DNA from: Yponomeuta sedellus
Taxonomy: Eukaryota; Arthropoda; Insecta; Lepidoptera; Yponomeutidae
NCBI GenBank assembly: GCA_934045075.1
Contig: OW203740.1
Coordinates: 21,155,878-21,219,877, forward strand
Length of the DNA: 64,000 bases
Direction of reading: 5' to 3'
The notes under the pieces were generated by a model. The model was not told the DNA's origin. It saw nothing but the letters and a program-made list of their open reading frames with translations, and did no database searches. How positions within the stretch are numbered: the first letter of the stretch is position 1; the number at the start of each line of letters is the position of its first letter. Shown piece after piece: positions 1 to 10,970 of this stretch. Position numbers and translations under genes: made by a program.

Positions 1-124
1 GGTTTTACATCGTAATGATATCGCTGTACCTACATGACATAAAAACCTTTACACTTTCAATCCAATAATAAATTAAAATGGTCCCAATGGTTACAGATAA
101 AACATAATTATAAACAAATTTAAC

Positions 125-163
125 TCGCGCGCGCGCGCGTTTGTGTGTGTGTGTGTGTGTGTA
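125..163. repeat. Compound CG/TG microsatellite
   Basis: A run of CG dinucleotides passes directly into a run of TG dinucleotides. It is simple sequence with no coding sense. Confidence 0.95.
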
Positions 164-1287
164 TTGTGGCACCTACCTACGTGAGTTCTTAAAGAAAACG
201 TTATCAAATATGTAAAATCGGTCTTTGTGCTCTACGTGAGTTAAAAGAGTTACGGAAGGTACTTAAACTTAAAGTTACCGTAGAGCTAATTGTTTTTTTT
301 TATATTACTACAAGGCTAGCTATATGCAGCTGGCATCTGGAGTCCATGCTCAACAACCTGGCTTTAGTAAAGTGGAGATAAGAGGAGTGATGTGACTACG
401 TGAGAGAATTTCATAACAGTATGTAATACAGGTGGTGGCAAACTCCTCGCTGTTTATTAGGTTCTTCATATAGTTTAAAAAAGGTTCTTTTGTACGTCAC
501 ATTGATGTTGTGTTGAATTAATTTGGTTGTCAAGTAGTTAGATTTTCTGCTTATGTGTTTATTTAATTAAAATCATGAAATTTCGGTGATTTTTACGCAT
601 CCATGCAGACTGTTAGGTTCCGTCGTTTCAGACATTCTGAATTACGCTTTTAAGCTTTTGCAATCGGTCTAAATCAAAAAATAATTTCCCCACACTCACC
701 ACATTTTTAAACGACCAATCCAACGAGAATCCACTATGGTTTAGGAGAGAACATATTGCACCCTTAATTTAGGTGTAGAGATTTATTTTTTTAAAGATTT
801 ATCCCGCACGTTTATCGATATCCTCCAAGTTTTTTATTACATGAAACATCACACACAAATATATACAAAACAATCCGTTTTCAATATATATTTTTTTATG
901 CCTCTCAGCAACGAAAATGCTCTAATGTTTCATCAAAAACACGAGCAAGAGACGCGAAGCGGCTTTAGCCAAATTTCAGCCTTCTAGTTGTTGTTGTTTC
1001 TGTGCTATACCGTTTACGGACGCATGATATGGTGAAACTATAATGGTTACATGTTTGTAACCTGAATACCTTTAGTTTCAGTATTATTTGTAATCTGAAA
1101 TACATTTTTATATCACAACAAGCTGGCAAGCGTTGTTTCACTATATTAATTACCCTACGATCTAATCTGAGACCTACCAACTATACTCAAAAAAGTTCAT
1201 AAAGGATGTCTAAAAGAGAGCATTTTTAGCGATAAGGCCACCGTAAATATTTTAAGAAATATCTGTTTAATTTCCATTTTTATGTAA
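164..1287. other. AT-rich intergenic stretch, no gene seen
   Basis: No open frame here has splice-site support or a recognisable product. Near 1209-1250 there is a short match to the lepidopteran repeat tail (AGCGATAAGGCC-type) that also occurs near 40560-40590. Confidence 0.6.
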
Positions 1288-1470
1288 AACTAGCTGACCC
1301 AGCGAAATTTGTACCGCCTTACATTCTTTATTTTTTTTTCTCTCCGTAAGAATCATCCTCGTACTTCAAGGAATATTAAAAAAAAAATTAGCAAATTCGG
1401 TTCAGCTGTTCTCGAGATTTGCGCTTACCAATACATTCGGCGATTCGTTTTTATATTTTAGATAGTGTTC
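1288..1470 (+). repeat. Dispersed repeat beginning ACTAGCTGACCC
   Basis: The segment begins with ACTAGCTGACCCAGCGAA and continues through a T-rich tract, CCGTAAGAATCATCCTCGTA and GGTTCAGCTG. A reverse-complement copy lies at 41063-41240, so the window carries two diverged copies in opposite orientation. The copies share length and order of blocks. There is no coding frame. It is probably a non-autonomous transposon; I cannot assign the family. Confidence 0.75.
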
Positions 1471-2294
1471 TATATAAAAATCGGGGAAGCTTTTTTGGAA
1501 GAGTTTGATAACAAACACTTAACAAATTGAGAATATCTTTATTTTAACGCAAAAGGTACTATAATAAACTACTTCTACTACAAAAAAATATACTATAGCG
1601 TATATTTTTTCAGCGTATAGGTACTACTTTATTTTATTTTATTTATATGGGACTAAAAACGTTATTGAAACTAATTTACTGTAGTATCAGTATAGTGTCA
1701 ACGTTGAGTCGTTCGTTATTGACCTTAATTTCGAAAACATGGTAGCATGTAACAAAAGGTACGGTGTGAGACATCGTACAAAAAGGTAGGTACGGCCAAA
1801 AGGCAAATAGTACGGTTTTCATACTAAAAGGCACGATCTGGCAACATTGCTTTTTAGTCTGTGTAATCTGATGTACCTCAGAATAAGTTCTTATTTATTT
1901 CTGAGTGATCGATCACACGGTGATCACGGATGTTTTGACATCCGTGTGAGTGATGTACTCTCTACTCTCTCTCGTCTCTCGTCGTAGGCACAGAGCAAGA
2001 GCATATAAACACTACGTTTTAAGAGACGGGACCTCCCTATATGCTTTTGTATTGAGTCTAACCCCGTTAGCAATACCAACCAATAGAGCAAAAATAAGGA
2101 GTGATCGTTGCAAAAACGAACCGTTTTATAAGACCGTTTTGTGTTCCGCGACGATAGGACCGTTTTACGTTTCATTATAAAGCAGTGCCAGAGACTCTAA
2201 AGCAGTGCCAGCGTTCGTTCGTCGCGAGACCAGTCCTTAGATTATTTGACGCGGATATGTCCTTTAGTGCTATATTAATAGAGCCTAGAACGTA
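1471..2294. other. Intergenic stretch, no gene seen
   Basis: Short frames overlap on both strands around 1924-2180 but have no family resemblance or splice support. A short direct repeat, AAAGCAGTGCCAG, occurs twice near 2180-2212. Confidence 0.5.
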
Positions 2295-2470
2295 ATGAAT
2301 AAAGATGGTCAGAGTGGAGTTTTTTTTTCCGCTGCCTTTTTCTTCACTACAATTACGGCCCGAAGGCGGCGGCTTACACTTTACATTGTACATTGACATT
2401 CAGCAAACAGAATGTAAATTCTTTACGTTGAAATAAAATTATTTGAATTTGAATTGAATTAATGAGATCA
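2295..2470 (+). repeat. Dispersed retroelement tail (copy 1 of 3)
   Basis: The block includes CCGCTGCCTTTTTC, CCCGAAGGCGGCGGCTTACA and TTTACGTTGAAATAAA. Its reverse complement recurs at 9305-9450 and a shorter direct copy lies at 39920-39990. The A-rich, degenerate TTGAATTTGAATT ending suggests a retroposon 3' tail, probably SINE or LINE. No protein is encoded. Confidence 0.7.
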
Positions 2471-2880
2471 TTGCGACGTCGTCGTCGGCTCCTTGCTCGT
2501 TCCGTTCGTTTTGGTCTGTGATACAATAAAGTAATCTTTATGTCTATGAGTATACAGTCGAATATCGTGTAAAACAACTTATTTTTTCCGATGTTTCGTG
2601 ATTTCGTCTCGTTCGCACTCGTTTGACCGTCCTCTGTGACTTGCTCGTTCGCATACAATGAAACCAGTTGCGAACGAGGACCGTTTCGAGGACCTGTTTT
2701 CGTTCCAGAAAAAACGGTTGCGTTTCGTCGTCGAAATATCGGACAACGACCCACTCCTAGCAAAAATGCAATGACAAAAGTAAGTGCTACCAACATAACA
2801 ACTTGTCTGTGCATTAGGGACGTCCACTTACATTACTACATTTATCGATATCGATAAATTATCATCCAGGGGCTCCGCAG

Positions 2881-4410
2881 TTACCCTAATAAAATCATAA
2901 TCAATGTATTCAATAAAACAACAAATGAAATTAGTATTTTATTATTTATTATCAAATCACAATAATTGTGGTCAAGGCCTATTGAATTTATTTCAGCAGC
3001 TATTTGGTTTTTCTTTAGAGGTGTCCAATCTGAGCGAACTTCATCAATCGGTGGTTTGGATTCAGGTGCTGAAATCGTCAAAAAAAGTTAAGTTGAGTCG
3101 TTATTGATTATTAATTTGTTGGTAAACTATGCTACTTACCGGGATAGTTATGATAATTATGCTGAGATTCCAGGCCACAATAATTGTGGTCAAACCCAAC
3201 TGGACCAATAGCAACAGCTGATATTTTGGCTGCTGTACAAGGTGCTGAAAATGATAACACTTTGTAATTTATCAAAGTAAACAAACACTAGTTACAAAAA
3301 ACTTCAGCGATACATGAAAAGTCTACGTACCAGAGTTATTTTGTGAAGCTCGACAACTAATAGGTTTTTGTACAGCTGAATCTGAAAATAAACAATTGCA
3401 AGAATAGTCCGAAAAAAAAAATAGTAATAGTAATAATAGTAATAGTAGTAATAAATAGTAATAATTCCTGTATACCACATAACTGCATAATTGACTATGT
3501 ATTTGATAGTTAATCAAATACATTTGTATAAAAAAATGTTTTAAGTTAAAATTAGTAAAAAAATATTTTAGTAATTCCAATCACTAACCAGTTTCAAGTG
3601 ATGCGACGTGGCTACGTGGCAAGGAAACCCAGCTAGTAAGAATCAGGAAGAGGAGGCGCATTTATAAGTAGAGAAGGTACAGCCCTGTAAAAAAATGTTT
3701 ATTTAAGTAATGTCCTTAATGTATTAAGACGTAATATTGCGTTCTAAATGACGGAGCAAAATACATTCAAATGTTCGACGTAAAGCAAGGCGTATTTTGT
3801 GTTTTATTACATAATTATTCATGAAATGTAGTGAGTGTTACATTATATATAACACAATACACCATTTCTTTAATCGGCTTCCTTTTAAAATCGTTGTTAA
3901 AATCTTTCGGCCGGAAATGATCTCTACAAACATATTTATGTTGGTGGAGTTTTTCGATGGGGATATACGCAAGATCTTCCACAATTTTCACCCATTGTCT
4001 GCATCTAAAAAAAAAACCACATTCAATGCAGCCACTAATAGTGCATCGTTGAAAAATTGTTATGGCTTACAGCAATTCACCCGTCGTACACTGAGTAGTA
4101 ATTCTGACCAAGGTACTTATCAGATATTTTTTATCGATATGAATATGTGTACGGCACATCACTATGACATTGAAACATGATAATATTTTTCTCATAGTAT
4201 ATTAATTACGTTATTTAACATAATTTATGATCATGCTCTTGTGCAAGATAACAAAAACTGTAGCCAGAAATACTTACCGGTCTTCATCCCAAGGAAATTT
4301 ACCCATAAACTTTCTTTTGGTACCCTTTGACCGGCTGCATCTTATTTTACAAATGGCACAAGTTCGACACCATCCGATCAGTGCCCTTATTAAAAGAAAA
4401 TCACTAAACA
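2881..4410 (-). CDS. THAP-domain protein gene (multi-exon, model partly uncertain)
   Basis: Minus-strand exons with GT-AG borders. Exon 4278-4410 (or 4278-4385 from an alternative acceptor) encodes CAICKIRC...KFPWDED. Exon 3861-4004 continues in phase as CRQWV...KYVCRDHF. Together they give the C2CH zinc-finger layout of a THAP domain with its FP, W and HF landmarks; THAP domains bind DNA. Exon 3589-3684 gives the AVPSL-like THAP end but then stops in frame. Exons 3331-3381, 3140-3244 and 2881-3068 are phase-consistent with each other. The last two carry DHNYC, matching the D/E-H-x-Y HCF-1-binding motif known in THAP proteins, and the chain ends in a hydrophobic tail. The link from the THAP exons to these three is not resolved: the gene may be alternatively spliced or decaying. 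No start codon is visible in the first exon shown. Confidence 0.65.
3412..3466. repeat. Imperfect TAG/TAA trinucleotide repeat
   Basis: An A-run followed by alternating TAG and TAA triplets, located in an intron of the THAP gene model. Confidence 0.9.
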
Positions 4411-4820
4411 CTGTACAACAAGATACACACAGCTAGATATTGAAAAAACTTAAAACACAAAAATTTTTAACTAGAAAACTTTCTAATATATGCCGCGTTC
4501 CGCCATGACATTTGTTGAGTTTTCAGTTTGACAGCAAAGAAAGAGTTAGTAGTAGTAAAGAGTGAGACAAATATATGTCCGCCATTAAAACGGGGCTAAA
4601 TGCGAACAAATAATTCAAAGTTCCTACTTGCGCTAGGCTGGTCGTAGGTAGGTACTCTCAGAATAATTATTGTTCTGAGGATAAATGTAAAAATGTTAAG
4701 ATCACGTTAATTGGAATTCTACAGGTTAAAGCAAGAAGTAATAGGTAGTTTTAGTTTTGCCAATAAGTATCAGGAGTACATGGCATAATCCCAAGGAAAG
4801 ACATAAGGATCAGAAGGTCG
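4411..4820 (-). promoter_or_regulatory. Upstream region of the THAP gene, possible first exon
   Basis: On the minus strand an ATG lies near 4512, followed by about ten open codons and a weak possible donor near 4480. This could supply the missing start of the THAP gene. The evidence is positional only. No promoter motif is convincing. Confidence 0.25.
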
Positions 4821-4821
4821 A

Positions 4822-6160
4822 GCGTGGCAGTGCTTTAGTGAGCATGTCTGCCACTTGGTCAGATGTCCCAATTCTTTGAACTTCAATCGCTCCTTCTGTT
4901 ACTCTCTCACATAAAAATGTCTCATACGAATGTGCTTCGTTCTTTTATGAAATTTAGGGTTGTGGGCGAGTTTCACTGCAGCTTCATTTTCCACACTTAA
5001 CGTTGGGTTATGCGTAAGCTCGGTGAGGTCTTTTAAAATCCGTGTCAGCCAGACTAGCTCTCTAGCAGGTTCACTGGCTGCAACAAGCTCAGCTTCTGTC
5101 GTCGTGAGGCTCTTGTTCTCGTACCTAATTTGTGTCCCTGTGTTTTTCCAAATATGCAACTTTCGCATAGCGTATCGTCTATGTGTAGGTAAGTCCTTTC
5201 CCAATTCTCGCTTCACATAGGCTCTTACATGCTTCTTGTTCTAGTTGGCGAGTCTCTCGTAATATACCTGAGTTATCGAATATGTTACCGCTTTCTGTGG
5301 AACGATATTTTTGACTCCTAGTTTGTAGAGACCGCCATTCTAGTTACGTTAGCCAAGAACCTCTATCTCTCCATCGACCGAAATACTGCACTCTTCAGTA
5401 AAGTTGACGACGTGAACTTACTGTTCGGATTCTTGTCGTGAGCTAGTAGGACCGAAACAGATTTTTCTTGATGCCGGGAACGTGCCATACATCTTCTAAA
5501 GTGATGAGTGCAACTTTTCCGTTAACGCTTGCTTCGATGACGATCGATCTCAGTCCTCCCAGGCTGTCGTTACCGTGTGCGCATCATCGAACGGTTGAAA
5601 AGTCGTGAACAGGTCACCTATTAGTGGCTATTAACGGCTGGTTGCACCATTATGTACATACCAGCTGTCCATGTCTAGCTCAATTGTACATACCTCTGTC
5701 TATTTTTTGAACTAAAACTTTCGTAAGCACAACACATTGTAGACTTTTAGTCCGGATTTACTTACGGGTGTTGTTATATCGGAAAAGTCCGACCAGGTTT
5801 CGCTCAGATTCGCAGAGCTTAATCATGGTGAGCAGAGACGGATTAAGCTCTGCGAATCGGAGCGAAACCTGGTCGGACTTTTCCGATATAACAACACCCG
5901 TAAGTAAATCCGGACTAAAAGTCTACAATACCTCTGTCTATGTATACATCACTATCATGTTTACTGCTTGAAGGTGAGAGGTGCAAGTCTTTGGTGGATT
6001 TCTGCTCTTCGGTGGTTTGCCATCTTGAACCCACTTTTAGCAGTTCTTGACACGATGAGCGATTTTTGAGCAGTAATTACACCTTATCTTTTTGTCCTTC
6101 TTCGCGTCGTGCACCTGTGTCTGAGCATTTGAACTAGTAGCTAGGGCTTCTTGAACAGGT
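4822..6160 (-). mobile_element. Decayed Ty1/Copia retrotransposon fragment
   Basis: Minus-strand remnants appear in element order. Near 6080-6120 there is a CCHC zinc-knuckle-like piece (CNYC...H...C) of gag. Near 5440-5540 there is a protease-integrase junction-type piece (DVWHVPGIKKNL). At 4899-5216 the RNase H C-terminus has TTTEAE, ENEAAVKLAHNP and KRTKHI, followed towards 4822 by VADMLTKALPR, the usual Copia pol end. Most of integrase and reverse transcriptase is missing. A large foldback (5736-5929) lies inside it. No LTRs recognised. It is not functional. Confidence 0.75.
5736..5929. repeat. 89-bp-arm foldback (hairpin) sequence
   Basis: Arms 5736-5824 and 5841-5929 are reverse complements with a single mismatch, around a 16-nt spacer. 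A short phrase, ACCTCTGTCTAT, also occurs just outside both arms (near 5691 and 5930). The near-identity of the arms implies recent origin compared with the decayed Copia sequence around it. Confidence 0.95.
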
Positions 6161-6227
6161 ACGGGATTACTTGACAAGTTCCTTTCTAATGCACACAGAT
6201 GGTTGGTTAAACTCTCGACTTTAAAAA

Positions 6228-6450
6228 CCTATTTAGAGGATAAAAATTCCACCCATGCCGGGATTCGAACCCGCGACCTCTGGCTACCCGTGCCTGCGCT
6301 CTTTCCAACTGAGCTAATGGGCGACTCACCGGCATCAGTGAAATTTCGAACCTCTACAATATTCTCTGTATTACGTACAGGCAGCGACCTCTTTTTGGCC
6401 TTTAAATAGGTTTTTAAAATTGTTCTTAGCACGGGTTAGTGCATTAAAAA
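6228..6450 (-). mobile_element. tRNA-derived SINE, copy 1
   Basis: Read on the minus strand, the element holds a tRNA-like head with an A box (TAGCTCAGTTGGAAAGAGC) and a B box (GGGTTCGAATCCC), the internal promoter of RNA polymerase III. The rest contains AATTTTTATCCTCTAAATAGG and the outer blocks TAGCACGGGTTAGTGC and TTACGTACAGGCAGCGAC. A relative lies at 31196-31350, and a short end piece at 21455-21485. I call it a SINE rather than a tRNA gene because of the long non-tRNA flanks repeated elsewhere. Confidence 0.8.
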
Positions 6451-7067
6451 TAATATAATCATGTGGATACAGCGATATCATTCCGATGTAAAACCTAACC
6501 GCAAAGTAGGTACTCGGGGCTGCAAGTGATGCAAATTACTTCAGCCAGATGTCGTTTTATTTATGGTCTTCCTTTTATTTCTGATAGTATGTTATTTAGC
6601 AAAAATAATGCTTACGATGAAGCCTTCCGATCGGTGTAATAAAGCTACAGGGTATTTTTTTTCTCGTGTAGCGGGTTTGATTACCGGTTCAACGGTGTAA
6701 TTATTTAAAAATCTATGAATGCTGTTTAGATTGTTTTTGAAATTAAATATCTTCTTTCAGTAAAATGTTCCATCTACAATATTAAAGGTACTCTCCCTCC
6801 ATGTGGCATGGACGTGGGACGCCCTGTATACTTAACATTCGCCACCTAGTACCCATAGTGCAATTTGTATTTCTGTTGTTTATCGCGCGCTTCACCATGA
6901 CTTGTGTCGCTGAGGAAGTACATACAGTCCATTTTTTTAGGTACTTAAAGAATATAAACAATAGATACGTCTTTTTATAGAAATACACACTTTCTAAATC
7001 AAAATCTTTGCACTGTACCAATTCAATCTGAAATTTAGTGTTTGTTATCGTTATCAACCCTTGTACG
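6451..7067. other. Intergenic stretch, no gene seen
   Basis: AT-rich, with no splice-supported frame and no recognisable repeat. Confidence 0.5.
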
Positions 7068-7398
7068 AGTATGTCCCCACTGCTGGGGCACGGGTCTCTT
7101 CCTGCATCGCAGGAAGGTTAGGCCATACTCCACCACGGGGGCCAAGTCCGGGTTGGTGGAGGATTGTAAGACAGTGGCGCGCCTTACTGTCAGAAGTTAT
7201 CAAGCCGCCCATAAGGCCTCTGACGTTGATTAACGACTGCCATTATACGACAGCCGGCACCAACGGCTTAACGTGCCTTGCGAAGCACGGAAGCGCTCGG
7301 AAAAATGCCACTAGCGGTAGTCACGGGACGCTCACCCATCCCGTACCTGACCGCGCCTGTTGTTGCTTAACCAAGTGATTGATTCCAATCACTCGGTT
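7068..7398 (+). repeat. Dispersed repeat family X, longest copy
   Basis: Begins CCCCACTGCTGGGGCACGGG and includes CTTCCTGCATCGCAGGAAGG, CCGGGTTGGTGGAGGATTG, ACAGCCGGCACCAACGGC and TGTTGTTGCTTAA. Further copies lie at 9095-9235 (reverse), 35535-35845, and 40283-40870 (interrupted). The CCCACTGCTGGG opening is typical of lepidopteran LINE-derived 3' sequences, so I suspect an RTE-type derived non-autonomous element. It does not code. Confidence 0.8.
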
Positions 7399-7454
7399 CG
7401 CCTAGGCCATGAGCGATACCATCGACTGGGATGGTATTGCTCATGGCCTAGGCG
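7399..7454. repeat. 24-bp-arm hairpin at the edge of repeat X
   Basis: Arms 7399-7422 and 7431-7454 pair with one mismatch around an 8-nt loop. Confidence 0.95.
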
Positions 7455-7520
7455 ATTGGGCTACCATCCACTCGTTATTAGTTTTGGTGTGAATGTATGT
7501 AGGTAATTGTACCTACGCGC

Positions 7521-7592
7521 GAAATAAAGTAACAGTGATAAAATTAAGTAGCGTAGCTACGCTACTTAATTTTATCACTGTCACTTTATTTC
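7521..7592. repeat. 72-bp near-perfect palindrome without spacer
   Basis: The halves 7521-7556 and 7557-7592 are exact reverse complements except for one base pair. The centre is GTAG/CTAC with no loop. Confidence 0.95.
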
Positions 7593-9094
7593 CAGATGTT
7601 TGTTGAATGGAGTTACAGAGCTACAGTGGGGCCAGTCAATGTGAGATTCTGCCTTAGTTTTTAAACGAGTCCTCTCAAAATAGACTCTTCATACTTTAAA
7701 AATACCATCCTAAGGATCATCCTTAAAAAATCTTACTTTGTGACTTTTTAAAATCTAGTTTTGAGAAAGTTTCTTTAAGTATTCAGGGAGAACTGTACCT
7801 ACATTGATCTCACAACATGAAATGTTCCATTCAACAAAGAAGGTAGGATACAAAGAAACAAGTTAATGACTTGAATTTATTATCTACCATCATGAGTGAC
7901 ACAAACCATGAGATGGTTGATTAAGTATTATAGTATTAAGTAATTAAATGATTGAGTATTATAGCCGACACAAACCATACTTATTACCTATCTGCTCTAA
8001 CCATTAAATGGTTGAAATAATTGAATACCGCAGCTAACTAACACAACCCACATAATTATTTAGCTGTTATTGCTATTACCCAATGTTATTGATGGAAACA
8101 TGCCATCAAACATAATAAAAAGTTGATGCAGGCATTTTTTATTTTACAACGTCACTTATGCAATGTAAGTAACATAGTTATATAACATAGTTACATAGTT
8201 ATATGTTCTCGTATTTTGCAAGATACTTGTATACTTAATTAAAACAAATCTAGTTAATCCATATGGTAGACTTAACTACAAAGAAAGAAATAGAAGACTA
8301 ATAAACAAAAAAAAAATAGTTTTGGGGTACAAAGTTACTTCAAGAGTTATTGTAATCGATAGTTTATATTTCGGACAAATTCCACATTGTAATATCTGTA
8401 ATGGTTCTCTGCCTTTTCGCAGAAACATTTTCGGCCGATTATCATTTGGCAACTAACGTTTCGAAGAAGATTATTTTGCGGAATAATCATTTGCCAACTT
8501 TTCTTATAGTTTTTTTTTTATTTCCCAACCTCGTAGTTGCCAACTGTTTGGTTTGCTTTTTATAACGACATCTTTCAAAATGCCAACTTTTAAGTAGCTT
8601 ATGTTTACGTGTAGTATTCATTCGATCGGCCAAATTTTTTTCTGCAAAAAGGCAGAGGACCTTCGGTCTTACATGTTCAACCTAACACGCTCCTTCGCGC
8701 TCCGCTACGCTACGCGCTTCGTCGCACCTATATTTTTGTCGCAGATTGAGACTCGTCGGCCTAGCCATTCCCAGTAATAAATAAAAAATGCATCTAAAAA
8801 TTTTTTATCACAAAATCAATGTATGAAAAGGGAACTGTTACACTGACGAAACTTTATTCATCTAATAATTGTTTGGCCTAGTAAAAGACTTGACAAACAA
8901 TAAATTCCCAAAACGTTTTGTGTCATTATAATAATCAGCTTAACAATAATCCTACCAAATGAAACGTGCTTGATACAAAAATTTGTAAATCGTTTGTTGG
9001 CAACGTAAAAAATAGGTAAAACGTTGGTTGGCAAGTGATAATCAGCGTAATAATTTTCTGCGAAAAGGCAGGACACCATCTGTAATAGCCTGAG
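7593..9094. other. AT-rich intergenic stretch, no gene seen
   Basis: Contains a short lepidopteran repeat phrase (CTACGCTACGCGCTTCGTCGCAC) near 8700-8730 and a copy of TTTTCGCAGAAA/TCTGCAAAAAGGCAGAGGAC sequence on both sides of 8420-8660. No coding region is supported. Confidence 0.5.
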
Positions 9095-9235
9095 ATATTC
9101 TAATAAATAATTCAGTAAGGCCCGCAACTGTCTTACAATCCTCCACCAACCCGGACTTTGCCCCCGTGGTGGAGTATGATCTAACCTTCCTGCGATGCAG
9201 GAAGAGACCCGGGCCCCAGCAGTGGAGACTGCTGC
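9095..9235 (-). repeat. Dispersed repeat family X, reverse partial copy
   Basis: Reverse complement of the first part of the 7068-7398 repeat (CTTACAATCCTCCACCAACCC, CTTCCTGCGATGCAGGAAG, CCCCAGCAGTGG). It ends at a perfect foldback starting at 9236. Confidence 0.8.
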
Positions 9236-9304
9236 TTTCATTTGAATCGTTATCAACCCTTGCTGCCCGGGCCCCAGCAAGGGTTGATAACGATTCAAAT
9301 GAAA
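9236..9304. repeat. Perfect 30-bp-arm hairpin
   Basis: Arms 9236-9265 and 9275-9304 are perfect reverse complements around the loop CCCGGGCCC. The phrase CCCGGGCCCCAGCA also occurs just upstream at about 9208, so the fold probably copied nearby sequence. Confidence 0.95.
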
Positions 9305-9450
9305 TCAAATCAATTTATTTCATTTTAAAGAATTTGCATTCTGTTTGCTGAATGTCAATGTATCTGCAATGAAAAATGTAAGCCGCTGCTTTCGGGCCCT
9401 ATTGTAGTGCAGAAAAAGGCAACGGAAAAAAATCACTTTGACCATCTTTT
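9305..9450 (-). repeat. Dispersed retroelement tail (copy 2 of 3)
   Basis: Reverse-orientation copy of the 2295-2470 block, with TGCATTCTGTTTGCTGAATG and TAAGCCGCTGCTTTCGGGCC. Confidence 0.7.
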
Positions 9451-9525
9451 CTCATGTGATCTTAAACCAAATACATCAGTTGCCTTGCCACCCATACGTA
9501 TACCTAATAAGATTTTATGATTGCG

Positions 9526-10589
9526 TCAGGTGAGGTAAGAGGAACACTGGGGGAAGAGGAACTAAAGACCATAGCTAATAATCTATAGAGTTTTACTCTA
9601 TGGTTCCTCAGTCGATAAAACAGACAAACCGAAATAGTGCAGACGGTTGCTAAGAAATGTCGCCACGATATTACAGCGCGAAAAAAAAAAGAAATATATT
9701 TTTTCAGTTTTCAAGTGTGTGATTACGCGGTTACAGTGTGTTTTGGTCTAGCGGAAAACATTTGAAAAAAAGGTGTTGGGGACAATCTTTTCACAAAAAT
9801 CTTATATGGAAACGGTAACTTATACCTTTTATTAGTTATTTCACGCCAAGGACTACAAATAATACTAGTTTGATAGCAATAAAAATTCTAGCCGCCAAAA
9901 ACATAAATGGGGAAAGAGGAACAAATACTTCGGTATAAGAGAAACATATGTTCCACTTCCCCCGTGTCAGGGGTAACAAAGCTTTGTAGGTAAATTAATA
10001 AAAAAAACTCACTGACAAACCAATAGTAGCATATATTTTCCCAAAACTATGTAAAGTGTGATCACTTTTGTTTTGTCCTTTACAGAAAAAAAAGAAAAAT
10101 GCCAAAGTTGTTACTAAGTTGTTGGACCACAAGCCCTTACTAGTGGCTGTACAACTATAAAAATAGTTGGGCCACTGGTTTATTACATCTGACTTGAATT
10201 ATATGTTTCTCTTACCCCAAAATAAAAGTTTACGGGATTTTTTCGAATGCTTACCTTATTTCAATAACTTGAGAGATTAAATTTGATTGCAACCTTTTTA
10301 CTTAGAACTTCAAACTGCATTTATTCAAATACACATGAATGTATAATAATTATGATGACTGTTCCTCTTACCCCAAAGTCGGGGGAAGAGAAACGTTTGC
10401 ATAACCTGCACGTTTTTGGCATTATCATAGCAAGTACTCTAATTAGCAAAATAATACTTAAACCAGGAATAGCTAAAACACGAAGACCTGTAATGTGTTT
10501 GTTAAAGTTATAATAAGACCTTACCTTTCCTAGCTAGACCTCACGAATTCTGAATTAAAATAAAGTATGTTCCCCTTACCCCACCTGAC
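9526..10589. mobile_element. TIR-bounded non-autonomous DNA transposon
   Basis: 22-bp terminal inverted repeats, 9526-9547 (GTCAGGTGAGGTAAGAGGAACA) and 10568-10589, differ at two positions. A possible 3-bp target duplication, TGC, lies on both sides. The interior repeats the terminal theme several times in both orientations (GGGAAGAGGAAC, GTTCCTCTTACCCC near 9551, 9908, 10203 and 10362), as in elements with subterminal transposase-binding repeats. No transposase is encoded. Its right edge abuts the LTR of the Gypsy element exactly. Family not recognised. Confidence 0.75.
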
Positions 10590-10786
10590 TGCAGGCCTCG
10601 GGGCGCCCGCAGTTGGGTTTGCAACGGAAAATCAAATATATTAAATTAAACTCAAAAATGCATATTCACTTCACGGCTGTATTTTGAAATCTGACAAATA
10701 AAGGAAAAAAACTGAAAAGCGTAAAACTAAATTCAAATTACAAAAATCATAAAATAAAATAAAATCCTCTGTAGAGAGCCGCCACA
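10590..10786 (-). repeat. Gypsy 3' LTR
   Basis: Begins TG and ends CA in element orientation and follows a polypurine tract directly. Its length, about 197 bp, is short for the family. It is identified by position and termini because no second LTR is present for comparison. Confidence 0.65.
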
Positions 10787-10970
10787 GTACTCCCCCTCTA
10801 AATAAGAAAAAATAAATTAATAAAAGAATGGAAGAACCCCTGCTTACCCATAAACACAAAAAAAAAACATCACTGTCACTTAACATATTTACAAAAACGA
10901 AACTTTAATTTACCTCAATAATATAAACACCTTATATACAGAGTAACCCCATATACAAGGCAAACTTTCG

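Noticed and set aside
6246..6318. tRNA gene on the minus strand
   Set aside because: A and B boxes are present, but flanks shared with other loci and imperfect acceptor pairing mark it as a SINE head.
8858..9298. 146-codon minus-strand frame through repeat X
   Set aside because: It spans a repeat and a foldback and resembles no protein.
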